From: Bradyrhizobium tropiciagri
GTDB taxonomy: Bacteria; Pseudomonadota; Alphaproteobacteria; Rhizobiales; Xanthobacteraceae
Direction: 5' to 3'
NCBI RefSeq assembly: GCF_001189845.1
Contig: NZ_LFLZ01000001.1
Span: 248,001 to 312,000 of the forward strand
Length of the DNA stretch: 64,000 nucleotides
A program made the translations under genes and the position numbers. Below are positions 1-8,653 of the stretch, piece by piece. Under the pieces are notes generated by a model that was given only the letters and a program-made list of their open reading frames with translations, had not been told where the DNA came from and did not search any database. The stretch's first letter is position 1. Every line of letters starts with the position of its first letter.

Positions 1-39
1 GCAGCCAGTTGCACGCTGTCCAGGCTCCAACCGGTCGGG

Positions 40-68
40 TTGCAGAATATAACAGGGACTTATATAGT
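40..68 (+). promoter_or_regulatory. Sigma-70-like promoter upstream of the MocR gene
   Basis: TTGCAG at 40-45 and TATAGT at 63-68 are separated by 17 bases. The same arrangement (TTGCGT, 17 bases, TATAGT) recurs upstream of the flavoprotein gene at 2818-2846, which makes a chance match less likely. The -10 element lies inside the inverted-repeat element at 56-77, as expected for a repressible promoter. Confidence 0.5.
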
Positions 69-77
69 CTGTGTTAG
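56..77. promoter_or_regulatory. Candidate Rrf2-type operator, copy 1
   Basis: The core GACT-TATAT-AGTC (57-69) is an inverted repeat resembling the GACT-N5-AGTC core of IscR/Rrf2-family sites. The surrounding 22 bases differ at one position from the copy at 2834-2855. It covers the -10 region of the predicted promoter. Assignment to the Rrf2 regulator at 1878-2441 is inference from site type and proximity. Confidence 0.45.
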
Positions 78-287
78 TTGTAGTCGAGTAAGCTCAAATC
101 TGGGGTCTGCCCCCGGCTGCTTGTCAAACTGGAAAGGCGAAGCCAGGAGCTCTGCCTTGGTCCGGGCTGCTCAGTTGTTTCGCGTCCGATCACAGGATCG
201 GATAGCGTGATCGAAAATCGAGATGTAACTGATGCAGCATGGTTCCTGGTCTGGCCCGGCTTGGTTCTAAACGGCACGAATACGATC

Positions 288-1757
288 ATGGCGCGAGCCG
301 TAGCTTGGAGAATGGCGGGACTGAGCCTCGATCGAGAAGATCCGTCGCCTCTCGTCGACCAAATTTCACGACACGTTGAAGCGGCGATTGCCAACGGATC
401 GCTTGCACCGGGCGGAAGGCTCCCATCGTGGCGTGATTTGGCCGCGCAGCTTGGGGTCGCACGGGGCACGGTTCAGGCAGCGTACGAGCGACTGAGCGAT
501 CGAGGGCTACTCGTCACCGCCGGATCGGCGGGAACGCGGGTTGTCGACCCGTTGCCCGTCAAAGAAGCTTTGGCAACCACCACACCGTCCAGGCAGGACC
601 CGCGTCGTGGCCCGGATCATGCCTCCGCCTTTCAGATGGGGGTGCCCGCCCACGATGCCTTTCCCGCTACACTATGGTCTCGCCTGCATCGGCAAGGGGT
701 TCAGGCCACCTCGTTATGGACCGGCCATTCGGATGGGCGCGGGCTGAGTGAGCTAAGGTCGGCACTTGCGTCCCATGTGGCGATCGCGCGCGGGATCACG
801 TGCTCGCCGGAGCAGATCATCGTTACTAGCGGGTTTCGCGCCGGCCTGGCACTGGCAATTCGGGCAATGGATGTGACCGGGCGGCAGGCGTGGCTGGAAG
901 ATCCCGGGTACCCCGTCGCGCGGCTTGCTGTTGAAGTGTCCGGCGTTGTTCCGATCCCGGTTCAGATTGACGAGGAGGGTCTAAGCGTTCGCAAAGGATA
1001 CGAGTTGGCGCCGCGGGCCGCTCTGGCAATCGTGACGCCCGGACAACAGGCGCCCAGCGGGCTTACGATGACGCAGAATCGTCGCTCGGAACTCGTTCAA
1101 TGGGCCTCCCGGTCGGATGCCTGGATAGTTGAGGACGACTACCTTGCAGAGCTTCACCTCTCCGGACGGTCGGCGAACGCGCTCGCTTCCGGGGGCGGAG
1201 CCGATCGGGTTGTTCACATAGGATCGTTCAGCAAGACAATCAGTCCGTTGCTCGGCGTCGGGTTCCTCGTAGCGCCAGAGCGGCTCGTTGATCGCATGAT
1301 CGACGTCGCTTCGTGGCTGGGGGCACCTCCAAACGTCGCGGTCCAATTGGCCCTGGCGAGGTTTTTGCAGGAGGGCCACTATCTGCGGCACTTGAGGCGT
1401 ATGCGACGCCTGTACGCGCAGCGGCAAAACTGTCTGCTGGATGCGCTAGCCCGGCGCGAGGTGCACACCGCGATTCCGAGTGGCCTGTCCGTCCTGCTGC
1501 CATTGCCCGCGAAGTTCGACGATCAACGCTTGAGTTCAGAAGCGCGAGATGCGGGTCTCGGTACGGCACCGCTATCGCCCTGGTTCGCGACGGCATCGCG
1601 CCGTTCGGGGCTCATGCTTGGCATCGCCAATGTCATCGAGCGAACAATCGATCGTGACTGCACCCGACTCCTTGGCTTGATTGCAGATCAAACGAAGAAG
1701 CCTGCGCGCTGGAGTCACGACGATTGCTTCTCGCGGCCGTCCACGTTTTTGCGATAG
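288..1757 (+). CDS. MocR/PdxR-type transcriptional regulator (GntR HTH plus aminotransferase domain)
   Basis: A regulator of the MocR branch of the GntR family, about 489 residues. An N-terminal winged helix (roughly residues 20-85) is followed by a fold-type I aminotransferase-like domain that binds pyridoxal phosphate. The motif SFSK in the second half matches the usual PLP-lysine site, so cofactor binding is probably kept. Family members respond to PLP, amino acids or related amines. The ATG at 288 was chosen because the HTH begins shortly after it; an in-frame ATG at 207 would add 27 residues without family resemblance. A short tail follows the aminotransferase domain. The ligand and target are not evident. 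The gene is preceded by a promoter-operator shared with the flavoprotein gene at 2912. Confidence 0.9.
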   Translation: MARAVAWRMAGLSLDREDPSPLVDQISRHVEAAIANGSLAPGGRLPSWRDLAAQLGVARGTVQAAYERLSDRGLLVTAGSAGTRVVDPLPVKEALATTTPSRQDPRRGPDHASAFQMGVPAHDAFPATLWSRLHRQGVQATSLWTGHSDGRGLSELRSALASHVAIARGITCSPEQIIVTSGFRAGLALAIRAMDVTGRQAWLEDPGYPVARLAVEVSGVVPIPVQIDEEGLSVRKGYELAPRAALAIVTPGQQAPSGLTMTQNRRSELVQWASRSDAWIVEDDYLAELHLSGRSANALASGGGADRVVHIGSFSKTISPLLGVGFLVAPERLVDRMIDVASWLGAPPNVAVQLALARFLQEGHYLRHLRRMRRLYAQRQNCLLDALARREVHTAIPSGLSVLLPLPAKFDDQRLSSEARDAGLGTAPLSPWFATASRRSGLMLGIANVIERTIDRDCTRLLGLIADQTKKPARWSHDDCFSRPSTFLR

Positions 1758-1877
1758 TCAAATTGACTGGCGGTGATCGACCCAAAGGTCGATCCCGAAC
1801 TCATGCTCTGTCCATCAGGTGGGAGCTTCTACAGATCGACGCGCGAAATCGGCGCGGATGAAACCAGGGAAGCTAAT

Positions 1878-2441
1878 CTACCGGCTCGCGGCTTTTCGCG
1901 CTTTCGAACTTCGCCTCAGTCCGGCGCGACGAGCCGTGTCCCGGGTCGAGGCTCGCTCTCTGAACCAGGCCTTCGCCTGATCTGCGAATGAGGCAGGGGC
2001 ATTGCGATTTGCCCCCGACGCGAGGCTTGCCAGAGAGGTCCTGGATAACTCGTCTCGCATCGTTTTCTCGGCGCGAAGCATGGCGGCATGAATGCCACAA
2101 AGGCCTCGTCCCGACCAGGAGGGTTGCTTCCCTCCAAAAAGGGCGCAATGACCTCTGATCTCCCGGCAGTCAAACAGAGGCTTCTTTCCCTCAATCGCAT
2201 CGACGACGTCAAGAATTGAGATCGCCTCGGGCGCTTGCGCGAGGCGATATCCGCCCTGGATTCCCTTGGAAGACTGCACGATACCGGCTTTTTCCAGACG
2301 CGGAAATATCTTTGAGACAAAGGCCGCCGGCACGCCCTGGATATCGGCCAAATCGCGGCTGCTGACCTCGAAATCCGGGTAGTTCGCAAGCCAGATCAAA
2401 CAATGCAGACCGTATTCTACCGCTGCCCCAATATGTGCCAT
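1878..2441 (-). CDS. Rrf2-family transcriptional regulator with three conserved-type cysteines
   Basis: A 187-residue protein whose N-terminal 85 residues match the Rrf2/IscR/NsrR winged-helix pattern (sequential helices, then GGYRLA at the wing). Cysteines near residues 92, 99 and 115 sit where IscR and NsrR hold an iron-sulfur cluster, so redox, NO or iron sensing is likely but unproven. The C-terminal 50 residues are basic and low in complexity. The ATG at 2441 is preferred because the family begins directly with the helix; upstream in-frame codons add an unrelated leader. It faces away from the flavoprotein gene at 2912, whose promoter contains a site of the type this family recognises. 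Confidence 0.88.
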   Translation of the reverse strand: MAHIGAAVEYGLHCLIWLANYPDFEVSSRDLADIQGVPAAFVSKIFPRLEKAGIVQSSKGIQGGYRLAQAPEAISILDVVDAIEGKKPLFDCREIRGHCALFGGKQPSWSGRGLCGIHAAMLRAEKTMRDELSRTSLASLASGANRNAPASFADQAKAWFRERASTRDTARRAGLRRSSKARKAASR

Positions 2442-2817
2442 GGCCCTTACAATCAGTAATCGCACCGATATGCCGATATGTAATACATCCGTTTCTAAGA
2501 GCAAATAGCGATGTTTATCTCGAATCGCTTGCGTCATCTCTGACGTCCGTGCCGTGCACCGAAACTGTGCCGACTACGTCAGGTTGCCGTCTTGAGATTG
2601 CGTCGCCGTCACTTTCTGTGAGTTGCCAGAAACTTCAACGCTGCAATCAAACAGCGCGCCAACAGCCGCGATCCAGCTCAGCCGATTAACCTCTTCGAAC
2701 ACGAAGCGCTCACTGCATTCCAAACGTGTGAGCATGCTGGTTTCCAAACCTCGTAGCAACGTTCAGCACCAATCCAATACTCGCCGGGCAAAACATCGCA
2801 TGCGACGCCGTGGAGGC
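2442..2817. other. Intergenic region between Rrf2 and flavoprotein genes
   Basis: No convincing gene. Just upstream of the Rrf2 start is a perfect tandem repeat of CCGATATG (2465-2480), a possible site for autoregulation. It is unrelated to the GACT-N5-AGTC elements. A weak TTGCTC/ACATAT promoter with 17-base spacing can be read toward the Rrf2 gene. Confidence 0.4.
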
Positions 2818-2846
2818 TTGCGTCATTTAAAGCGGACTGATATAGT
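2818..2846 (+). promoter_or_regulatory. Sigma-70-like promoter of the NDH-2-like flavoprotein gene
   Basis: TTGCGT (2818-2823), a 17-base spacer and TATAGT (2841-2846) stand about 65 bases before the chosen GTG start. The -10 element is embedded in the inverted repeat at 2834-2855, exactly as in the promoter at 40-68. Confidence 0.5.
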
Positions 2847-2855
2847 CTGTGTTAG
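2834..2855. promoter_or_regulatory. Candidate Rrf2-type operator, copy 2
   Basis: The core GACT-GATAT-AGTC (2835-2847) fits the GACT-RWWWY-AGTC core of IscR/Rrf2 sites exactly. The flank TGTGTTAG is shared with copy 1. It overlaps the -10 element, so a bound regulator would block the promoter. Confidence 0.5.
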
Positions 2856-2911
2856 ATATTGGTGCAGTATTCGATCCGCGAATGGTGCAGAAGCAGCAGG
2901 AGTTCTTACTC

Positions 2912-4141
2912 GTGAAAAGAATCGTGATCATAGGAGCTGGCTTCGCTGGCGTCTGGAGCGCGCTCTCAGCAACGCGACTTCTCGACAAGCACACCATCGG
3001 ACCCGACCAGATCGAAGTGACCGTCGTCGCACCGCGGGCTTCGCTGGATCTTCGTCCGCGCTTCTACGAGGCGAATGTTGCGGAAATGACCGCGCCAGTT
3101 GGTGCGCTGTTTGAGGCTGCGGGGGTACGGTTCGTGGCCGGGACCGTCGAGGTCATTGATGCGAAGGGGAAGGCGATTGAATATGTGGATCCGAGCGGGA
3201 CGCATGTTCGCCTTGCGTATGATCGCCTGGTGCTGGCTTCGGGAAGTCGCGTGGTTCGCCCCGCAATACCTGGCCTGAGCGACTATGCATTCAGTATCGA
3301 TCAACTCGACGAGGCTAGCCAGTTTGAGGCGCATCTGCGCAGCCTGGCTGGGCGGCAAGACAGCCTGGCCCGCAACACCGCGATTGTTGTCGGTGGAGGC
3401 TTCACCGGAATTGAGATCGCTACGGAGCTCCCCGCAAGGATGCAGTCCATTCTTGGGGAGGGGGCGCAAGTCAGAGTGATCGTAATCGAGCGAGCCGACG
3501 CGATCGGTCCGGAGCTCGGCGCTGGACCCCGTCCAGTGATCGTCGAAGCGCTTGCCTCGCAAGGCGTGGAGTGCAGGCTGTCGACGTCTGTCGAGGAAAT
3601 TGATGCAGGTGGTGTTCGGACCACAACAGGCGAGCGAATTGATAGCCTTAGCGTTGTCTGGACCGGCGGTATGCGAGCAAGCGCTCTCACCGAGCAGATC
3701 AACTGCCAGCGCGACGCGATTGGTCGCCTGCTGGTTGATGCGGATCTTCGCGTGGCGAGTGCGCCGGAAATCTTCGCAACTGGGGATACTGCCCGCGCCA
3801 GGACGGACGCGTCCGGAAACTACACCCTTATGTCGTGTCAACACGCCTTGGGGTTGGGACGATTTTCCGGCAATAATGCCGCGGCTGATCTGCTCGGGAT
3901 TCCCACCCTGCCATATACCCAGGAACGATACGCTACCTGCCTCGATCTTGGGCCGTGGGGATCGGTGGTAACGTCGGGCTGGGATCGTGTCGTGCAGCTA
4001 TCCGGAGCAGAAGCCAAGCAGCGGAAGCGTTACATCAATTCGACCGTGATCATGCCGCCATCGCCGGTGCGGGAGGAGGCGCTTGCAGCGGCAGATCCGT
4101 CGCTGGCGAGAAATCCAACCTCGGTCCAGGCTCGCGCCTAG
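2912..4141 (+). CDS. NDH-2-like NAD(P)/FAD-dependent oxidoreductase
   Basis: A pyridine-nucleotide:disulfide-type flavoprotein resembling type II NADH dehydrogenases, about 409 residues. The N-terminal FAD-binding motif is GAGFAGVWSA, a central NAD(P)-binding Rossmann motif is VGGGFTGIE, and the C-terminal FAD contact is EIFATGDTA. It would oxidise NAD(P)H at the membrane face and pass electrons to a quinone or other acceptor; the acceptor is not evident. The GTG at 2912 was chosen because AGGAG lies about 10 bases upstream and the FAD motif follows immediately. No clear membrane anchor is visible at the C terminus. Control by the neighbouring Rrf2 protein is inferred from the operator. Confidence 0.85.
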   Translation: MKRIVIIGAGFAGVWSALSATRLLDKHTIGPDQIEVTVVAPRASLDLRPRFYEANVAEMTAPVGALFEAAGVRFVAGTVEVIDAKGKAIEYVDPSGTHVRLAYDRLVLASGSRVVRPAIPGLSDYAFSIDQLDEASQFEAHLRSLAGRQDSLARNTAIVVGGGFTGIEIATELPARMQSILGEGAQVRVIVIERADAIGPELGAGPRPVIVEALASQGVECRLSTSVEEIDAGGVRTTTGERIDSLSVVWTGGMRASALTEQINCQRDAIGRLLVDADLRVASAPEIFATGDTARARTDASGNYTLMSCQHALGLGRFSGNNAAADLLGIPTLPYTQERYATCLDLGPWGSVVTSGWDRVVQLSGAEAKQRKRYINSTVIMPPSPVREEALAAADPSLARNPTSVQARA

Positions 4142-4521
4142 TCAGAACACCGTGAAGCGCCATGTATCTGTGGCGCCTCTTCGTCAGCTGTTGCGGCGGA
4201 TCGCTAGTGTTCAAAGCCGGAAGCGACTTCGGGCAAGCGCAGCGGCGCTCGGTTGAATGACGGCTTACCGAACGCCAGGATCACGTTCGCCGTCGCTTCC
4301 CGTTGGTGGTTTGTCATCAAACATGATGACAGACCGGGTCTGATTACCGGCGTATTGCAGTCAGGTTTAGTGGCCGACGGTCACCCGGACTGTCGAGACA
4401 TGTTTTCGGGGGGTGCTGGGCAAGCCTTCGCCGAACTGATCGCGGTCTGGTGCTCGAGGTCGCAATTTCGCGTCTTCGGTCTGATGTCGTAAAACGTGAA
4501 AAAACATTATAGGGGGAAACT
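4142..4521. other. Intergenic region before the ABC transporter operon
   Basis: No supported gene; the short frame at 4253-4492 has no protein-like features. The first part holds a weak hairpin (4157-4176). The end carries the strong ribosome site AGGGGG just before the binding-protein gene. Confidence 0.4.
4157..4176 (+). terminator. Weak terminator-like hairpin
   Basis: GCGCCA (4157-4162) pairs with TGGCGC (4171-4176) across an 8-base loop shortly after the flavoprotein stop codon. Only a short CT-rich stretch follows, so intrinsic termination is uncertain. Confidence 0.3.
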
Positions 4522-5676
4522 ATGTTCTATCGAGTGTTGCTGTTCGCGCTTGTTCTGTCGGGCGCTGGCGCCTCAGTTGCGGAAGCCGAGGTAAAGATCG
4601 GCGTTATCCTGTCTCTGACCGGGTCCTCTGCTTCGTTGGGAATTCCCGCGCGAAACACCGTTGACTTATGGCCGAAGGAAATCGGTGGCCAGGCGGTTCA
4701 GGTCACGATTCTTGACGACGCCTCCGATCCCGGGGCCGCGACGACGGCGGCGCGCAAACTCACAGCCGAGAACGCTGTTGATGTGATCGTTGGACCGTCC
4801 ATTACGCCCACGTCGCTTGCAATCATGCAAGTTGCGGAAGAGACAGGAACACCTGCACTCACGCTTGCCGGCAGCAGCGCAATTGTCGACCCTCCGACAG
4901 GTCCGCGTCGATGGATGTTCAAGCTCCCGCCGAATGAGGCGATCGCGCTTCATCGAATCCTCGGCAATATGCAACAGAACCAGAAGACCAAACTGGGAGT
5001 GGTTGCCGTCAGTAACGCCTACGGTCAGACGTTCCTGGACGTGGCGTCAAAAATTGCTGCGATGTACAATGTCTCGATCATTGCGACCGAGCGCTTCAAC
5101 CCCACCGATCCGAGCTTTGCCTCGCAAGCTCTGAAGATCGTCGCTGCACGACCCGACGCCGTCTTCATCGCGGCGACGGGTACGCCCGGCGCCACTCCGC
5201 AGATCGAGTTGAAGCGCCGCGGGTTTGCAGGCACCATTTATCAGACTCAAGCGATAGCGAATGCAGATTTCCTGCGCGTCGGCGGCAAGGACGTTGAGGG
5301 GACGCTGTTTCCGGTCGCGCCTCTGCTCGTCGCAGAACAATTGCCCGATACAAATCCGATCAAGAAAGTCGCGCTGGAGTACCTCAAGGCGTACGAGAGG
5401 AAGTACGGCGAGAAATCGCGGTCGCTCTTCGGTGGCGTGGCGTGGGATGCGCAGCTGATCATCCAGGCCGCGATCAAGCAGGCTCTTGGGAAAGCGGCCC
5501 CCGGGACCCGCGAATTCCGGCAGGCTCTAAGAGACAGCATCGAGCAATTGCGCGACCTGGTCGTGACGCACGGCGTGTACTCGTTTTCAACCATTGATCA
5601 CAACGGGGCCGACGAGCGCAGTCAGGTTATGGTCGAGATCAGAGACGGGAATTGGCTCTACGTAGAGAAGGAGTAG
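4522..5676 (+). CDS. Periplasmic ligand-binding protein of a branched-chain-type ABC importer
   Basis: A 384-residue exported protein of the Leu/Ile/Val-binding (Peripla_BP_6) family. A cleavable signal peptide covers about the first 22 residues (VAEAEV at the expected cleavage region), followed by the family's start IGVILSLTGSSA. It delivers ligand to the membrane proteins encoded at 7610-11174. The ATG is preceded by AGGGGG at good spacing. In this family many members bind aromatic acids; the flavin hydroxylase gene in the same operon makes an aromatic ligand likely here (inference). A second, orphan member of the family lies at 42579-43631. Confidence 0.9.
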   Translation: MFYRVLLFALVLSGAGASVAEAEVKIGVILSLTGSSASLGIPARNTVDLWPKEIGGQAVQVTILDDASDPGAATTAARKLTAENAVDVIVGPSITPTSLAIMQVAEETGTPALTLAGSSAIVDPPTGPRRWMFKLPPNEAIALHRILGNMQQNQKTKLGVVAVSNAYGQTFLDVASKIAAMYNVSIIATERFNPTDPSFASQALKIVAARPDAVFIAATGTPGATPQIELKRRGFAGTIYQTQAIANADFLRVGGKDVEGTLFPVAPLLVAEQLPDTNPIKKVALEYLKAYERKYGEKSRSLFGGVAWDAQLIIQAAIKQALGKAAPGTREFRQALRDSIEQLRDLVVTHGVYSFSTIDHNGADERSQVMVEIRDGNWLYVEKE

Positions 5677-5712
5677 GGCGCGCCGGCAATTCCTCAGGCC
5701 AAGGATCCAGAA

Positions 5713-7407
5713 GTGAGAACGTCTACCCCGAACTTTACACATGTGGTTCATCCGGTGTCCGTGCCGCCCCTTTCGGGCGGTCACGACGTTACGAACTGGA
5801 AGATTGCTATCGCGGGCGGCGGCCCGGTCGGCCTGGCCACGGCGCTGGCGTTAGCTCGGCGCGGTATACGGGTTCTTGTGATTGAGGCTGATGAGACAGT
5901 ATGCGTGGGTAGCCGCGCCATCTGTCTGTCGCGGCGCTCTCTCGAGATCATCGATCGGTTGGGTGGACTGAAGCCTTTCGAGGACAAGGGCCTGGCCTGG
6001 ACGAACGGAAGGAGCTTCTACGGGACCGACGAAGTGCTGAACTTCTCGATGCCGCACGATCGGGATCAGCGCCTTGCGCCGATGACGAACCTGCAACAAT
6101 ACTACATCGAGCAGTTCTTGCTCGATGCCGCCCAAAAGTACGCCGGGTTCATCGAAATTCGCTGGGGGACGCGGTTCGACGAACTGAAAATGAGCGAAGA
6201 GGGGGTCGAATTGACCCTGTCGGCGAAGGGGACTTCGTACGCTGTAAACGCGGACTACCTCGTCGCTTGTGATGGTGCGCGAAGCCGGGCACGACAGGCG
6301 CTCGGCCTGCGGATGAACGGCACGAGCTACGAGGGCCGGTACGTCATCGTCGATATCGAGATCGATCTCGATCTTCCGACAGAGCGGCTCGCCTGGTTCG
6401 ATCCACCCAGCAATCCCGGTCGAACGATGCTTATGCACAGGCAGCCGGATAACGTGTGGCGTCTCGACTATCAGCTCCGCGCCGATGAAGACCAGGACGA
6501 GATGCTACGCGATGAGAACGTCGTTCCGATCGTCAAGGCTCATCTCGCGATGTTGGGCATCGACCGTCCCTGGAAATTGATCTGGAGCAGCGTCTACCGG
6601 GCAGCTGCCGTTTCTCTGGATCAATACCGGACCGGGCGCGTCGTCTTCGCCGGGGATGCTGCGCATCTGGTCCCGATATTCGGCGTGAGGGGCCTTAACA
6701 GCGGTTTTGAGGATGCATTTAACCTGGGCTGGAAGCTGGCAGCCGTGGTCCGAGGCATAGCGCCCACCAGTATCCTGGACACTTACACGCAGGAACGCCG
6801 CATGGCCTGGGAGACGAACGTCGCAAACGCCATGAAGAGCACGGAGTTCATGGCGCCGCCGTCGCATGGATATGAATTGATGCGGGATGCCGCTTTGTCC
6901 CTTGCCAGGCGGCATGAGGGTATCGCGACGCTGATCAACCCCCGCCAGGCCAGTGCAAGCACCTATCAGGGATCGGCGCTGAACTGCGTGACCCGGGACG
7001 AGGGCGAGTTCATCGGTGGACCACAGTTGGGGGCGGCCACGCTGGAGTGTCCGGTGCAGGTGGACGGTGAACACAGGCACCTGACCCAACTGTTGGGGGA
7101 TGACTTCACCCTGATCTGGACGGGGCGGGGTGCGCTGGCTGCCACGGTTGGTGAGGAAGTGGATGCAGCCGGCAAAATCGGATTGGCCGTTCGGGTGGTC
7201 GAGATTGAGGGGGCCGCGGATCATTCATCGGCAAGCGGATCCACGGCGACAAGTGACCGGTTCATTGCGCTCTACGATGCGGCGCCGCGGGCAGCATACC
7301 TGTTTCGCCCGGACGGACATATTTGCGCGCGATGGCGCGCGATGAAGCCGGGAGATCTGACAAGTGCGATTGGTGTCGCCTTGGCGCGAGCAAGGGCGGC
7401 GCAGTGA
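5713..7407 (+). CDS. FAD-dependent aromatic hydroxylase (MhpA/PheA type)
   Basis: A group A flavoprotein monooxygenase of about 564 residues, related to 3-(3-hydroxyphenyl)propionate hydroxylases. Visible elements are the FAD motif GGGPVGLATALALARRG, the conserved region DYLVACDGARS, and the second FAD site FAGDAAHLVPIFGVRGLNSG. A C-terminal domain of about 180 residues, typical of the larger phenol-hydroxylase-like members, follows. It would hydroxylate an aromatic ring using NAD(P)H and O2 in the cytoplasm. The GTG at 5713 follows AAGGA by 7 bases. Its stop overlaps the start of the next gene (TGATG), so the two are translationally coupled. The substrate cannot be named from sequence. Confidence 0.88.
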   Translation: MRTSTPNFTHVVHPVSVPPLSGGHDVTNWKIAIAGGGPVGLATALALARRGIRVLVIEADETVCVGSRAICLSRRSLEIIDRLGGLKPFEDKGLAWTNGRSFYGTDEVLNFSMPHDRDQRLAPMTNLQQYYIEQFLLDAAQKYAGFIEIRWGTRFDELKMSEEGVELTLSAKGTSYAVNADYLVACDGARSRARQALGLRMNGTSYEGRYVIVDIEIDLDLPTERLAWFDPPSNPGRTMLMHRQPDNVWRLDYQLRADEDQDEMLRDENVVPIVKAHLAMLGIDRPWKLIWSSVYRAAAVSLDQYRTGRVVFAGDAAHLVPIFGVRGLNSGFEDAFNLGWKLAAVVRGIAPTSILDTYTQERRMAWETNVANAMKSTEFMAPPSHGYELMRDAALSLARRHEGIATLINPRQASASTYQGSALNCVTRDEGEFIGGPQLGAATLECPVQVDGEHRHLTQLLGDDFTLIWTGRGALAATVGEEVDAAGKIGLAVRVVEIEGAADHSSASGSTATSDRFIALYDAAPRAAYLFRPDGHICARWRAMKPGDLTSAIGVALARARAAQ

Positions 7408-7613
7408 TGGCGAAATGGGGACGAGATGAGCGAGAGTGGGCCTACACCGGCCTGTGCGAGGCGTTGACATCTGCCGGCCAGGCGAACGAGGCGGCGCTGC
7501 TGGCGCGGCTTTGCCTGCTGCTGATGGAAAAGTGCGCGGACGTCGACGGGGTCATGGAATGCCTCTCGCAAGCACAAGAGGCCGGCTTTCGACCAGAGGC
7601 TGACGCGAAATGA
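7407..7613 (+). CDS. Small conserved-type protein (DUF2783-like)
   Basis: A 68-residue acidic, helical protein between the hydroxylase and the first permease. It overlaps both: its ATG overlaps the upstream TGA, and its own end overlaps the permease ATG. The pattern (YTGLCEAL, then a leucine-rich helix, then SQAQEAG) resembles the small DUF2783 proteins that accompany FAD hydroxylases of this class. That assignment is from memory and is tentative. No catalytic motif is visible; a role as accessory subunit of the hydroxylase is inference. Confidence 0.65.
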   Translation: MAKWGRDEREWAYTGLCEALTSAGQANEAALLARLCLLLMEKCADVDGVMECLSQAQEAGFRPEADAK

Positions 7614-8653
7614 ACCTCGAGATTGCAGCCTTCCTTGTTCAGGACGGTATGACGGTCGGTGCGGTATACGCGCTGCTGGCTGTAGCGCTGGTGCTTGTCT
7701 TCACGGTCACCCGCATCATCTTCATTCCGCAGGGTGAGTTTGTCTCGTATGGCGCCCTGACCGTCGTTGCCCTCAACACAGGCCGCACGCCAAATACGAT
7801 CGGGCTGCTTGTGGTGCTCGCGCTGCTGGTCTGGATGCGGGAGGTGTGGAAGCTCGCCCGAACCGGGTTTTCATGGCGAGTCGTGAACGGCATTTTGCGT
7901 GATCTTGCGATCACGGCTGGCGTGTGTGCCATGGGCTACATTGGCGCGTCGGCACAGGTGCCTTTCGCGATGAAGGCACTGATATCGATCAGTATCGTGG
8001 TCTTGATCGGAACCAAAGTTTACCGGCTGGTCTATGAGCCGCTTCAGAGCGCGAGCATCCTGGTGCTCCTGATTGCCTCGGTCGGTGTGCATCTTGCCCT
8101 TACCGGCATCGGACTGGCGATGTTTGGAGCGGAGGGATCCAGGACGCCCCCGCTCGTCGATCTTCAGGCCAATATTGGAGCCCTGACGGTCACGGGGCAG
8201 AGCGTCGCGATCGGTGTAGCCGCGCTTCTGGCAATGCTGGCCCTCTCGTTCTTCTTCGGAAGAACCTTGGAAGGAAAGGCGCTCAAGGCGACAGCCGAGA
8301 ACCGTCTGGGCGCGAGGCTCGTTGGAATTCGTACCGTGCGCGCGGGAAGATTGGCATTGGGCGTCGCCGCCGCCATCGGATCGGCATCCGGAATTCTGTT
8401 GGCGCCACTTTCGACCATCTACTACGACACGGGGTTCCTGATCGGCCTCAAGGGCTTCATCGCGGCAGTGATCGGCGGAATGGTCAGCTATCCCGTGGCA
8501 GCCATTGGCGCGCTGATGATTGGGATTCTCGAGAGCTTCATCACATTCGAGACGAGCTCATTGAAGGACGTCATCGTCTTCACGCTCATTTTGCCGGTGC
8601 TTCTGTATCGCTCGTTGAGCTTTCGGGACGCAAGCCAGGAGCAAAGCAATTGA
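7610..8653 (+). CDS. Branched-chain-type ABC transporter permease (LivH family)
   Basis: An inner-membrane permease of 347 residues with about eight or nine hydrophobic segments and the family start GAVYALLAVALVLVFTVTR. It is roughly 50-60 residues longer than typical LivH because of an insert at about residues 65-140 that adds extra hydrophobic segments; this extended form occurs in transporters linked to aromatic catabolism. It pairs with the permease half of the next gene. Start and stop overlap the neighbours by four bases each. Confidence 0.88.
   Translation: MNLEIAAFLVQDGMTVGAVYALLAVALVLVFTVTRIIFIPQGEFVSYGALTVVALNTGRTPNTIGLLVVLALLVWMREVWKLARTGFSWRVVNGILRDLAITAGVCAMGYIGASAQVPFAMKALISISIVVLIGTKVYRLVYEPLQSASILVLLIASVGVHLALTGIGLAMFGAEGSRTPPLVDLQANIGALTVTGQSVAIGVAALLAMLALSFFFGRTLEGKALKATAENRLGARLVGIRTVRAGRLALGVAAAIGSASGILLAPLSTIYYDTGFLIGLKGFIAAVIGGMVSYPVAAIGALMIGILESFITFETSSLKDVIVFTLILPVLLYRSLSFRDASQEQSN

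Noticed and set aside
4253..4492. Short plus-strand frame before the ABC binding protein
   Set aside because: No ribosome site, no motif and atypical composition; treated as intergenic.
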